Of a stretch of 20,827 bases of DNA, positions 13,909 through 20,827 are shown piece by piece. A program made the position numbers and the translations under genes. This DNA is from JBBTXJ01 sp964636345. GTDB taxonomy: Bacteria > Patescibacteriota > Patescibacteriia > Magasanikbacterales > JBBTXJ01. How positions within the stretch are numbered: position 1 is the first letter of the stretch; each line of letters opens with the position of its first letter. The stretch lies in contig CAZWRL010000013.1 of NCBI GenBank assembly GCA_964636345.1, forward strand, positions 1 to 20,827, in the 5' to 3' direction. The notes under the pieces were generated by a model. That model had not been told where the DNA came from. It searched no databases and saw only the letters and a program-made list of their open reading frames with translations.

Positions 13909-15367
13909 ACTGTTCAATAATGGCACGCGCCTCTTGCACTTTCTCATCAACTACCCCCCTGTTCACTCCCTCAACCGCCAACCGCACTTTTGGCTCTGTA
14001 TTTGAAGCGCGCACATTTGCCCACCAGTCCGGATATTCAATGGTCAATCCATCAAGCCACGACAAACACGCGTCATTATATGTGTCCGCGAGCGCGTCCA
14101 CCACCGCCTTCGTATCCTTCACCGTAAAATTAATCTCGCCGGAATGCGCGTAGGTGCAATAGGGCGCGGCCATTTCAGAGACCTTTTTTCCAGCGCGCGC
14201 AATTTCTTCCAGCATTTTTACTGCCGACAGCATCGGGATTTCAAAAAACCCTTCGTGATACCAAAAAAACAGATGACCCGATGATTCACCGGCGAATTTC
14301 GCGCCCTCGCGAATAGCGTGCTCTTTTATTAACGAATGCCCCACACGCGTTACTATGGGTACGCCACCCGCGGCCGCGATGCGTTCCGGCGTGATTCGTC
14401 CGGGACGAATGTCATAACAAATCTTTGCGCCAGGATGCAGACGCAAAATATTTTCCGCCAAAAGCGCGCGCACCACTGACGGCGGAACGCGCGCGCCGGT
14501 TTCGTCAAAAAAGAAAATGCGGTCGCCGTCGCCATCCGTCGCGATGCCGAAATCCGCGCATTCTGCCACAACGCGCTCCGCAACCGCGCGCACATTATCA
14601 TCTTTTAACGGATCCGCTTCATGCGCCGGAAACGTGCCATCAAGTTCAAAATTCATTTTCACGAGTTCACACGGAATTTTTGCGAACAATGCCTCAAGAT
14701 ACTGCGCGCCCATCGCGTTTGCGGCATCGGCAACAATTTTTAATTTTGGAAGTTTGCCGATATCGGTTTGTGCAATGACCCAATCGGTTTCGGTTTGCAA
14801 AATGCCGTCTATTTTTTCTATTGTACTGGATTCCGGATCGCAGCCTGCCCCGGACAAGGATCCGGGGTCCGGAATGACATCATTGCTCGCAATGACATTA
14901 GATCCCGCAACTCGTCCCGCAGGGCGGGACTCGCTCGGGATGACACGTGCGGCGCACCTATCCCGAATGCGATACATCCCCGTCTCACCACTCACCGGAA
15001 CCGCGTTCGCGCGCACCAACTTGAATCCATTATATTCCTTTGAATTGTGCGATGCGGAAACCATGATGCCGCCGTCGGCGCCGAGGTGCGTTACGGCAAA
15101 ATAAAATGTTGGGGTGGACACCAAACCAACAGTAAGCACGCGCGCTCCGACGCCGGTCATGCCGCGTACCAGCGCCTCATGGAGCGCCGGCGACGACAGC
15201 CGCATATCCCGCCCCACCACAAGCGTCAACGGACGCTCCGCGTGCAACTCATCGCTCAAAAATTGCGCAAAAACCGCCCCCAGCGTCTCTGCAAGCGCCG
15301 GTGTAACTTCCGTATCCGCAATGCCGCGGATATCGTAGGCCTTAAAAATGTGTGATGGAAAATCCAT
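13901..15367 (-). CDS. Phosphomannomutase/phosphoglucomutase
   Basis: A 488-residue alpha-D-phosphohexomutase that interconverts hexose 1- and 6-phosphates for cell-envelope sugars. It has the phosphoserine loop SASHNS (Ser106; the usual Pro of TASHNP is Ser here), the metal loop TDGDGDR (277-283), the sugar-binding GESSGH (360-364) and the phosphate-binding RASNTEPKVRL (453-463). The start MDFPSHIFKAYDIRGI is where homologues begin; the frame stays open 96 codons further upstream, but only through repeat-rich intergenic DNA. Residues 141-182 are an unusual Pro/Ser/Gly-rich stretch encoded by three tandem palindromes between domains 1 and 2. Its last 8 bases overlap murD, so the two form an envelope-precursor operon. 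Confidence 0.92.
   Translation of the reverse strand: MDFPSHIFKAYDIRGIADTEVTPALAETLGAVFAQFLSDELHAERPLTLVVGRDMRLSSPALHEALVRGMTGVGARVLTVGLVSTPTFYFAVTHLGADGGIMVSASHNSKEYNGFKLVRANAVPVSGETGMYRIRDRCAARVIPSESRPAGRVAGSNVIASNDVIPDPGSLSGAGCDPESSTIEKIDGILQTETDWVIAQTDIGKLPKLKIVADAANAMGAQYLEALFAKIPCELVKMNFELDGTFPAHEADPLKDDNVRAVAERVVAECADFGIATDGDGDRIFFFDETGARVPPSVVRALLAENILRLHPGAKICYDIRPGRITPERIAAAGGVPIVTRVGHSLIKEHAIREGAKFAGESSGHLFFWYHEGFFEIPMLSAVKMLEEIARAGKKVSEMAAPYCTYAHSGEINFTVKDTKAVVDALADTYNDACLSWLDGLTIEYPDWWANVRASNTEPKVRLAVEGVNRGVVDEKVQEARAIIEQYV
14822..14947. repeat. Three tandem REP-like palindromes inside the phosphohexomutase gene
   Basis: Each module is a palindrome ending in ATGACA on the plus strand (14874-14879, 14892-14897, 14940-14945). 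Module 1: ATTCCGGA (14830-14837) with TCCGGAAT (14868-14875), and inside it CCCCGGA (14848-14854) with TCCGGGG (14861-14867). Module 2: TCATTGC (14880-14886) with GCAATGA (14889-14895). Module 3: ATCCCG (14902-14907) with CGGGAT (14936-14941), and inside it GTCCCGC (14914-14920) with GCGGGAC (14924-14930). The whole block is 126 bases, a multiple of three, and adds 42 residues without a stop. Confidence 0.85.
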
Positions 15368-15553
15368 AAAAATATAGCGGGCGGAGGCAGGCGGATTTTT
15401 CGAAGGCGAAGGCTGTTTGAGCCAGGCCGAGGCCGACGACAGATGGTGTACTGCGACTATGCGAGGAGGCCGAGGCCGGTTCCCCGACGTTAGTCGGGAA
15501 AGGCGAGTTCCTGAGCCAAGAAAAATTCGCTGCCGAGCCCGTAACAAAAATAG
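15368..15553. repeat. GC-rich repeat region between the phosphohexomutase and clpC genes
   Basis: This divergent intergenic stretch has no gene I can support. It contains two copies of the 12-mer AGGCCGAGGCCG (15424-15435 and 15467-15478), a stem-loop CCCGAC-GTTA-GTCGGG (15483-15498), and runs of related GAAGGC/GAGCC words. Because these words lack stops, minus-strand frames stay open through it, which gives misleading long ORFs. A TATATT just upstream of the phosphohexomutase ATG (minus strand, 15378-15373) may be its -10 box. Confidence 0.55.
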
Positions 15554-15583
15554 TTGACACAACACATCTTGACAGTATATAGT
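15554..15583 (+). promoter_or_regulatory. Promoter of the clpC-like gene
   Basis: TTGACA (15554-15559), an 18-base spacer and TATAGT (15578-15583, 5 of 6). TATATA at 15576-15581 with a 16-base spacer is an alternative. A second TTGACA lies at 15569-15574. The start site should be near 15590, leaving about 27 bases before the ATG at 15617. Confidence 0.65.
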
Positions 15584-15597
15584 GAAGATAGTCAAGA
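15567..15597 (+). promoter_or_regulatory. Candidate operator at the clpC-like promoter
   Basis: TCTTGAC (15567-15573) and GTCAAGA (15591-15597) are perfect 7-base inverted arms, 17 bases apart, flanking the -10 box. Another TTGAC occurs at 15608-15612. It is not a CIRCE element and does not match the CtsR direct repeat. The binding protein, if any, is unknown. Confidence 0.35.
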
Positions 15598-15616
15598 AGC
15601 AAATAATTTGACGCCG

Positions 15617-18127
15617 ATGCAACCTTGGGAAATTTTGGACAAATTCACCGGCCACCTGCGCGATGTTTTAGCGCGCGCCATTGCGCTTGCAACCGAAGTT
15701 GGCTCGCCAACGGTGGCGCCTGTGCATCTCCTGTATAGTTTGAGTATGCAACAGGGATCCGTGGCGCATGAAATATTGCATCGTGAAAAAATAACCACCG
15801 ATGCCATTCAAACATACATGTTAGCGATGCCGCGCGAAGCCGCCGCGCCATCGCCAGAAAATACACCGAACCGCTCGACCGTGGCCGTCATGCCCGAACT
15901 CAACGCGGAAGCAAAACAGGCGTTGGAACGCGCCATGATCACCGCGCATGATTATGAACATACGCACGTCGGCACGGAACATCTCCTGTCCGGCCTCCTA
16001 TCCGTGAAAGATACGACCGTCAAGATTCTCCTTGATGAACTCCGCGTCACACCCAAACGGATTCGCAGTCATCTGGACAGCATGTTACAAAGTATTTCTC
16101 GTTTTCCGCATTTGGATGACGCGGAAACGCTTGAAGAAGATTTACACGACGAAACCGCCATCGTGCGGAAAGAAGAAACCAAACAAAAAACACAAAAAAA
16201 GGAGCGCAAGATGTTGGAATATTTTGCGCGCGACCTCACGGATCCCGCGGTGCAAAAAACCATTGATCCGGTGGTGGGACGCGCGGAAGAAATTGAACGC
16301 CTGATGCATATCCTGGCGCGCCGCACCAAAAATAATCCGGTTTTAGTGGGCGATGCCGGCGTGGGTAAAACCGCCATTGTGGAAGGATTCGCCAAAAAAA
16401 TACTGGATGGCGACGTACCTGACGCCCTGCTTGGCAAACGGGTTTATGCGCTGGATATGGGCCTCGTCATCGCGGGCACCATTTATCGCGGTGAATTTGA
16501 AGCGCGTCTCAAACAAATTATTGACGAAGTATCCCATGACCCGGACACGATTCTTTTTATTGACGAACTCCACACGTTGGTTGGCACCGGTTCAACGCAG
16601 GGCTCCATGGACGCGGCCAATATCTTAAAACCAGCGCTGGCGCGCGGCCATATTCACTGCATCGGCGCCACCACCATGGAAGAATATAAAAAATACATTG
16701 AGTCAGATCCGGCTCTGGAACGACGATTCCAACCGGTGACCGTGGAAGAACCAACGCCAGAAAAAACGCGCGCCATTCTCCTCGGCGTGAAACCGCACTA
16801 TGAACGCTTTCACGGCGTAACCATCACGCGCGGCGCCATCGCGGCCGCCGTGGAATTAGCGCATCGTTTTATTCACACGTCGCGTCTGCCGGATAAAGCG
16901 ATTGATCTCTTGGACGAAGCCGCCGCCGGCGCCAAGGTGCGCGCGCGCGGAAGTGATCCCCTGCGCAAATTGCATGAACTGCGCCGACACATTGACGAAT
17001 TGCGCCAGAAAAAAGAAGATGCGGTCTATCACGAACAGTTTGATCGCGCGCTTTCTTTAAAACAGGAAGAACAAACGAGCGTCCGAGAATACAACGCGCA
17101 CAAGCGCCGCGTGAATGAAAACAAACAGAAAAGCGAGCGGGTCTCGCGGGCTGACATCGCGCGCGTGGTGGCGCGCATCACGCACCTGCCCTTGCCGCAC
17201 CTCTTAGCGCGCGGCCAGCATCTGTATGCGGATCTCGCGCAAAAAATCACGACGCGCGTTATCGGCCAAGAAAACGCGGCGGCTACCGTGGCAGAACGTT
17301 TACAAATTGCGGCGGGCGGTCTTGGTGATCCGCGGCGCCCCCTTGCGTCATTTCTGTTTGTGGGTCCGCCGGGCGTGGGAAAAACCGAAATGGCGCGGGT
17401 GCTCGCGCGCGTGCTCTATCCCACCGGTGATACACCAGCGCTCTTGCGGCTTGACATGAGTGAATTCGCGGAAGGATACGGGGTGAGCAAACTGTTGGGC
17501 GCGCCGGCCGGGTATGTTGGCTATCGCGAGGCAACGCCCATTTTAGAAAAACTTAAATACCAGCCGCACAGCGTGGTTCTCTTTGATAACATTGATAAAG
17601 CGCATCGCGACGTGATGAATATCCTGCTCCAAATTTTAGAAGAAGGGCAATTAACAAACGCCACGGGGAAAATAATCTCCTTTCGCGAGTCCATCGTTAT
17701 TCTCACGCTTGCCGCTGAAAAACGTTTGTTTGACAACGACGGTATTGGATTTATGGGGTCGCCAAAAACATCCGCGGAGACCACCGCGCTCACCATCCAT
17801 CTCAAAGAAATTCTTGGAGAAGAATTGCTCTCTCGTCTTGACGCGGTGATTCCGTTTGGTGCGCTGTCAAAAGAACATCTTGCGGCTATTATTAAACTGC
17901 ATTTTGAAGAACTGAACGGGCGACTGCGCGCTGAAGGACGCCATCTCACCGTAACCGATGGCGCGCTACTCCACTTGGTGAACATGCTTGTCGTAGAACA
18001 TGGCGCCCGCGATGTGGCGCGCGTGGTTGATCGTGAGTTAACAGCAACACTTTCACGCTCTCTGATGCAAAACGCCGGTACGGAACTGACCGCACGTGTA
18101 GAACAGGGCGCTCTTGTGATACAATAG
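15617..18127 (+). CDS. clpC: ClpC-like AAA+ unfoldase (Hsp100) with altered D2 site
   Basis: An 836-residue Hsp100 ATPase: Clp N-domain (about 1-150), first AAA+ domain with GDAGVGKT (245-252), IDE Walker B (Glu317) and arginine fingers (369-370), a short ClpC-type M-domain coiled coil (about 455-505), and second AAA+ domain with GPPGVGKT (583-590), pore loop GYVGY and a GIGF loop (Ile710-Phe712) at the place where ClpP docks. It should unfold proteins for ClpP. Oddities in D2: the Walker B glutamate is Asn (FDNIDKAH, Asn658), and sensor 1, normally TSN, is TLA (697-699). D2 may bind but not hydrolyse ATP. The start at 15617 is used because an earlier TTG at 15554 is the -35 box. No Shine-Dalgarno sequence. 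Confidence 0.9.
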   Translation: MQPWEILDKFTGHLRDVLARAIALATEVGSPTVAPVHLLYSLSMQQGSVAHEILHREKITTDAIQTYMLAMPREAAAPSPENTPNRSTVAVMPELNAEAKQALERAMITAHDYEHTHVGTEHLLSGLLSVKDTTVKILLDELRVTPKRIRSHLDSMLQSISRFPHLDDAETLEEDLHDETAIVRKEETKQKTQKKERKMLEYFARDLTDPAVQKTIDPVVGRAEEIERLMHILARRTKNNPVLVGDAGVGKTAIVEGFAKKILDGDVPDALLGKRVYALDMGLVIAGTIYRGEFEARLKQIIDEVSHDPDTILFIDELHTLVGTGSTQGSMDAANILKPALARGHIHCIGATTMEEYKKYIESDPALERRFQPVTVEEPTPEKTRAILLGVKPHYERFHGVTITRGAIAAAVELAHRFIHTSRLPDKAIDLLDEAAAGAKVRARGSDPLRKLHELRRHIDELRQKKEDAVYHEQFDRALSLKQEEQTSVREYNAHKRRVNENKQKSERVSRADIARVVARITHLPLPHLLARGQHLYADLAQKITTRVIGQENAAATVAERLQIAAGGLGDPRRPLASFLFVGPPGVGKTEMARVLARVLYPTGDTPALLRLDMSEFAEGYGVSKLLGAPAGYVGYREATPILEKLKYQPHSVVLFDNIDKAHRDVMNILLQILEEGQLTNATGKIISFRESIVILTLAAEKRLFDNDGIGFMGSPKTSAETTALTIHLKEILGEELLSRLDAVIPFGALSKEHLAAIIKLHFEELNGRLRAEGRHLTVTDGALLHLVNMLVVEHGARDVARVVDRELTATLSRSLMQNAGTELTARVEQGALVIQ
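18117..18125 (+). promoter_or_regulatory. Extended -10 promoter before the acidic membrane protein
   Basis: TGATACAAT: TGn followed by TACAAT (5 of 6). It overlaps the end of the clpC-like gene and has no good -35 box. It could start a transcript near 18132 whose leader of about 85 bases contains the SD-hairpin. Confidence 0.45.
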
Positions 18128-18185
18128 TGTTGTATGCCATCGGTTGGCGCACAACTTGATAACGCACGCAATCGCGCGGCTCTTT

Positions 18186-18209
18186 CACCTTCCTTTAAAG
18201 AAGGAGGTG
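18186..18209 (+). promoter_or_regulatory. Hairpin covering a strong Shine-Dalgarno sequence
   Basis: CACCTTC (18186-18192) pairs with GGAGGTG (18203-18209): seven pairs including one G-U, with a loop of about 10 bases in which a few weak pairs could extend the stem. AAGGAGGTG (18201-18209) is the strongest Shine-Dalgarno sequence in the window and lies about 10 bases before the ATG at 18218. In the folded form ribosome access would be blocked. Confidence 0.55.
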
Positions 18210-18217
18210 TTAGTATC

Positions 18218-18733
18218 ATGGCCAACCCAACCGACATGCCACAATATGGCGGCGAAGATACGGAAGAAGAAATGGGCGAAGAAAGCGTGGGCGGTGGCTA
18301 TGGTTATAACGCGTTTGCGGGCGATGAGGCGGAAGACGATACCGACGGACAATTTGAAGATGAGGGCGATACTGGTGATGAAGAAGATGATGGCACGGCA
18401 GAACAACAACGTGGTATACTACAAGCGGCCGGAGCGCAAGCGGCGGCAAGCGGCGCCGCGAAAAAATTAGATCCGATGGATAATCTCAAGTTTGTTACGC
18501 TTGACTGGTGGATCTGGATTCTTTTTACACCAAAAGGATGGGTATCCTATTTGAAGCCGGATAGTTACATTAATCCAACGGAAACCATCATCCGCCTCAC
18601 GATCTTAAAAGTGTCTTTTTTGACTGGACTCGTGCTCGGTATCGCGTTCCTCACCATTGTGATTGTGCACGCCACCGCGGACATTAATCCGGCATTCAGA
18701 ATTCTCAAATTCTGGATAGACGTTTTTTCTTGA
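18218..18733 (+). CDS. Acidic single-pass membrane protein, unknown function
   Basis: A 171-residue protein of no family I recognise. Residues 1-65 are extremely acidic and Gly-rich, with many Asp/Glu and no hydrophobic stretch. An Ala-rich stretch follows (about 68-82), then an amphipathic Trp-rich segment (LDWWIWILFTPKGW, 95-108) and one membrane segment (about 132-152). The start is set by AAGGAGGTG upstream; an in-frame ATG at 18134 would add 28 residues with no binding site. It starts 90 bases after the clpC-like stop and ends 13 bases before the propeller gene, so it belongs to the downstream envelope unit. The acidic part would face the cytoplasm if the N-terminus stays inside. Confidence 0.7.
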   Translation: MANPTDMPQYGGEDTEEEMGEESVGGGYGYNAFAGDEAEDDTDGQFEDEGDTGDEEDDGTAEQQRGILQAAGAQAAASGAAKKLDPMDNLKFVTLDWWIWILFTPKGWVSYLKPDSYINPTETIIRLTILKVSFLTGLVLGIAFLTIVIVHATADINPAFRILKFWIDVFS

Positions 18734-18746
18734 GTACCCACTCACC

Positions 18747-19955
18747 ATGAGCGAAAAAACAAAAAAAATTTTGCTCATCACCGGCTTCGCGCTGGCCGTG
18801 ATTGGCATTGGCGTATTAATTTGGCTCGTGTTCTTTAAAAAAGAAGCGCCGCCAATGGCTGCAGAAGCAGAGCGCGCGCTCCTGCCGCAAAGCGGCGCGC
18901 TTCCGGCGCGGAAACTTGCGGAGGAACGCGCGGCGCGCGGCGCTGAAGCATTACCGGTCTCACGGGTTGCCGCGGGCGGCATCACCCAAACGGACGTACT
19001 GAATATGAGCGGGAGCGTTGCGCCAACCATCAGCGGCGATGGTAAAAGCGTGGCATTCTTGAACGCAAACGACGGTAAGTTTTATCGCATTGGTCCTGAC
19101 GGCAAACCAATCACCATGTCTGATCGTCAATTTTTTGGCGTAGAAAAAGTGGCATGGTCGCCGGACAAAAATAAAACGATTCTTGAATTTCCGGACGGTT
19201 CAAACGTCTACTTTGATTTTGAACAACAAAAACAGGTCACACTTCCCAAGCATTGGGAAAAATTTGATTTCGCGTCAAAAGGAAGCGATATGGCTGCCTT
19301 AAGTATTGGAAATGGCGCGGAAAACCAATGGCTCATCACCTCAAACCCCAATGGCACCGGCGCAACGGCCGTTGAACCGCTTGGCAACAACGCGGATAAA
19401 GTGCAGGTCTCGTACGCGCCCAATAATCAAACCATCGCATTTTCAAATACCGGTGAGCCGGTAGGTGGCGAACGTCAAAGTATTCTTCTGATTGGCAAAA
19501 ATGGCGAAAATCTGCCCGCGCTGATTGTTGATGGCAGTAATTTTCAACCAAAATGGTCGCCATCCGGCGCGCGACTGCTATATAGCACCACTCATAGTTC
19601 TGACCAATGGAATCCGCACCTCTGGATTGTCAACGGTCAGGGCGACGCGATCGGTAGCGGCAAAAAAGATCTCGCGGTAATCACCTGGGCGGAGAAATGC
19701 ACGTTTGCGGACGAAAGTATTCTTTACTGCGCGGTGCCAGATCGTCTGGAGCCGGGCACTGGCTTAGAACCATCGCTGGCCAATTTTATTCCGGATACCG
19801 TGTATAAAATAGACACGCGCACCGGCGTAAAATCTGTGGTAGGGAAACCACAAACACCGGTCAGTATTGGAAATATTGCCGTTGACGCGGATCAATCATC
19901 GCTCATTTTTACCGATCAATCAACCGGCGCTCTGCATAAAATGCGCCTGCGCTAA
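18747..19955 (+). CDS. Membrane-anchored TolB/PD40-like beta-propeller protein
   Basis: A 402-residue protein with an N-terminal membrane anchor (about residues 8-29), an Ala/Arg-rich linker to about 80, and then repeated blades of the TolB/PD40 kind: PTISGDGKSVAFLN, VAWSPDKNKTILEF, VSYAPNNQTIAFSN, PKWSPSGARLLYST and AVDADQSSLIFTD. Such propellers bind proteins or peptidoglycan and are not usually enzymes. Two cysteines, in EKCTFADESILYCAV, could form a disulfide outside the cell. The ATG follows the acidic protein by 13 bases and the stop is 6 bases before the Cys-rich gene, so the three are one operon. The exact partner is unknown. Confidence 0.72.
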   Translation: MSEKTKKILLITGFALAVIGIGVLIWLVFFKKEAPPMAAEAERALLPQSGALPARKLAEERAARGAEALPVSRVAAGGITQTDVLNMSGSVAPTISGDGKSVAFLNANDGKFYRIGPDGKPITMSDRQFFGVEKVAWSPDKNKTILEFPDGSNVYFDFEQQKQVTLPKHWEKFDFASKGSDMAALSIGNGAENQWLITSNPNGTGATAVEPLGNNADKVQVSYAPNNQTIAFSNTGEPVGGERQSILLIGKNGENLPALIVDGSNFQPKWSPSGARLLYSTTHSSDQWNPHLWIVNGQGDAIGSGKKDLAVITWAEKCTFADESILYCAVPDRLEPGTGLEPSLANFIPDTVYKIDTRTGVKSVVGKPQTPVSIGNIAVDADQSSLIFTDQSTGALHKMRLR

Positions 19956-19961
19956 CATTCT

Positions 19962-20827
19962 ATGCGATCACGTGTCACCCGTGCCTATTTCACCGCTCTG
20001 CTCTCCGCGACTTTTTTCTTGTTGCCGGCGCCCATATTGGCAGGCAACGCGCCGATCGGCGAGCACTGCTCCACCGATTCTGATTGCGCAACCGGGGAGT
20101 GCGAAGACAGCGATCTTGAAATTGCTAATGATAATTTTTGTGTATGTGAAACGGGTGGCGACGGTGTGGAACAATGCGCCGCAGTGTATAAGACACAACC
20201 GGGTGAAGTGTGGACCTGTGAAGATGGCGACGATGCGTCAGCGGATGTTAATTACTGTTCAAGCAATCAACGGGGTAGAAAAACCGTAATCACGGTTAAT
20301 AAAAAACAGATCGGCGCGGTCTGTGAAGATAATGATGAATGTCTTTCGGGTGATTGCGAATCAAGCAACCAAAAAACATCACTCTGTGTTTGCGCGTTAG
20401 ATAAACACTGTGGTGAAACCTACGGAACTAACGATGGCGAGATATGGACCTGTCAAGACGGTACCGGCGTATCCAAGGATCTTCATTTCTGCGCAAGCAA
20501 TCAACGCGGCAATCAAATCATTGATATCCAGGCAAGCATTGCGGCGACAGACGCAGGCAACGTGTCATTTAATGATAATGCCAAACCGTTCGCGCTCGTC
20601 AAACCAACATTACAAATTCCACTCCCTGATCTTGAATTTGAAGACGCGACTGAAGCGGTGGACGAAAAAGGTAACATCGCATTTACGGTCAATTGGATCG
20701 CGCAATATTTCAAAGCCATTTATTTATATCTTCTTGGGTTGGTTGGGCTTATTGCCGTCATCGTCTTTATCCACGCGGGTCTTGAATATATGACATCCGG
20801 CGGCAATAGCGCCGGGATCAAAGCGGC
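19962..20827 (+). CDS. Secreted Cys-rich protein with T4SS-pilin-like C-terminus (partial, runs off the window)
   Basis: 288 residues are visible and the frame is still open at the window end. A signal peptide (about 1-27, cleaved after LA) is followed by two homologous repeats, about 32-105 and 118-183. Each has eight cysteines in the same order (36, 42, 47, 60, 62, 72, 86, 99 and 121, 127, 132, 142, 144, 150, 164, 177) and shares GExWTC and C-x-SNQRG. After an acidic linker comes a hydrophobic segment (about 253-272, LYLLGLVGLIAVIVF) and GLEYMTSGGN, which looks like the VirB2/T4SS-pilin family ending. It is probably exported, disulfide-bonded and part of a pilus or secretion apparatus. The start is chosen by the signal peptide; no Shine-Dalgarno sequence. 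Confidence 0.78.
   Translation, partial: MRSRVTRAYFTALLSATFFLLPAPILAGNAPIGEHCSTDSDCATGECEDSDLEIANDNFCVCETGGDGVEQCAAVYKTQPGEVWTCEDGDDASADVNYCSSNQRGRKTVITVNKKQIGAVCEDNDECLSGDCESSNQKTSLCVCALDKHCGETYGTNDGEIWTCQDGTGVSKDLHFCASNQRGNQIIDIQASIAATDAGNVSFNDNAKPFALVKPTLQIPLPDLEFEDATEAVDEKGNIAFTVNWIAQYFKAIYLYLLGLVGLIAVIVFIHAGLEYMTSGGNSAGIKA

Noticed and set aside
14822..14947. CRISPR array
   Set aside because: The units are palindromes of unequal length without spacers of uniform size, inside a conserved gene, and no cas gene is present.
15342..15602. Minus-strand reading frame of 86 codons in the phosphohexomutase-clpC spacer
   Set aside because: It is open only because the repeats lack stops; its composition is low-complexity and it overlaps two real gene starts.
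15554..15616. Earlier TTG start for the clpC-like gene
   Set aside because: The TTG is the -35 box TTGACA, and the extra 21 residues are not part of the Clp N-domain.
15554..15616. CIRCE or CtsR operator at the clpC promoter
   Set aside because: No TTAGCACTC/GAGTGCTAA pair and no GGTCAAA direct repeat with the required 3-base gap.
15368..15655. N-terminal extension of the phosphohexomutase to an ATG at 15655
   Set aside because: The extra 96 codons are made of repeat-rich spacer, overlap the clpC promoter and start, and do not look like protein; homologues begin at the MDFPSHIFKAYDIRG segment.
19867..20793. Reading frames of 140 and 127 codons in another frame at the right end
   Set aside because: Both are shadows of the Cys-rich protein, whose frame has a signal peptide and two matching cysteine repeats.

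Overview
This window is most likely chromosomal DNA of a small-genome candidate-phyla (Patescibacteria/CPR, Parcubacteria-like) bacterium. That assignment is an inference. It rests on compact genes with few Shine-Dalgarno sequences, a divergent MurD, a Fe/Mn superoxide dismutase next to DoxX, a divergent ClpC, and a Cys-rich protein ending in a VirB2/T4SS-pilin-like membrane segment. TGA is used as a normal stop, so the code is not the Gracilibacteria one. Nothing here fixes the species.

Layout. At 96-3556 there are short units: a PP2C phosphatase, an oppositely oriented YjdF/DUF2238-like membrane protein, a deoxynucleoside kinase, a metallo-beta-lactamase-fold hydrolase with its own promoter and terminator, and a 2-Cys peroxiredoxin. 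At 3558-5088 sits an AT-rich, foreign-looking type II restriction-modification pair, bracketed by near-identical short direct repeats. It separates the peroxiredoxin from a superoxide dismutase and a DoxX protein (5105-6109), which suggests the three redox genes were once adjacent. A hairpin between convergent genes (6108-6145) ends both units.

From 15367 down to 6144 nearly everything is on the minus strand. In transcription order: phosphohexomutase, murD (8 bp overlap), a Phd/RelE-type toxin-antitoxin pair with a palindromic operator, rseP (4 bp overlap with the toxin), pheS, pheT, a small membrane coiled-coil protein, and a membrane-anchored DsbA-like protein. No promoter is evident between the toxin and pheT, so essential genes may depend on the toxin-antitoxin promoter.

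From 15617 to the right end the genes are on the plus strand: a ClpC-like AAA+ unfoldase with a damaged second ATPase site, an acidic single-pass membrane protein behind an SD-sequestering hairpin, a membrane-anchored beta-propeller, and a secreted protein with two copies of an 8-cysteine domain followed by a pilin-like segment, cut off by the window end. These last three look like one envelope or pilus unit, and the DsbA-like protein could supply its disulfides.

The most unusual signal is a set of REP-like palindromic repeats lying in frame inside protein genes. The phosphohexomutase carries three tandem modules (42 codons), pheT carries one, and murD shares an exact 14-mer with the phosphohexomutase insert. 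This resembles the in-frame palindromic elements known from Rickettsia.
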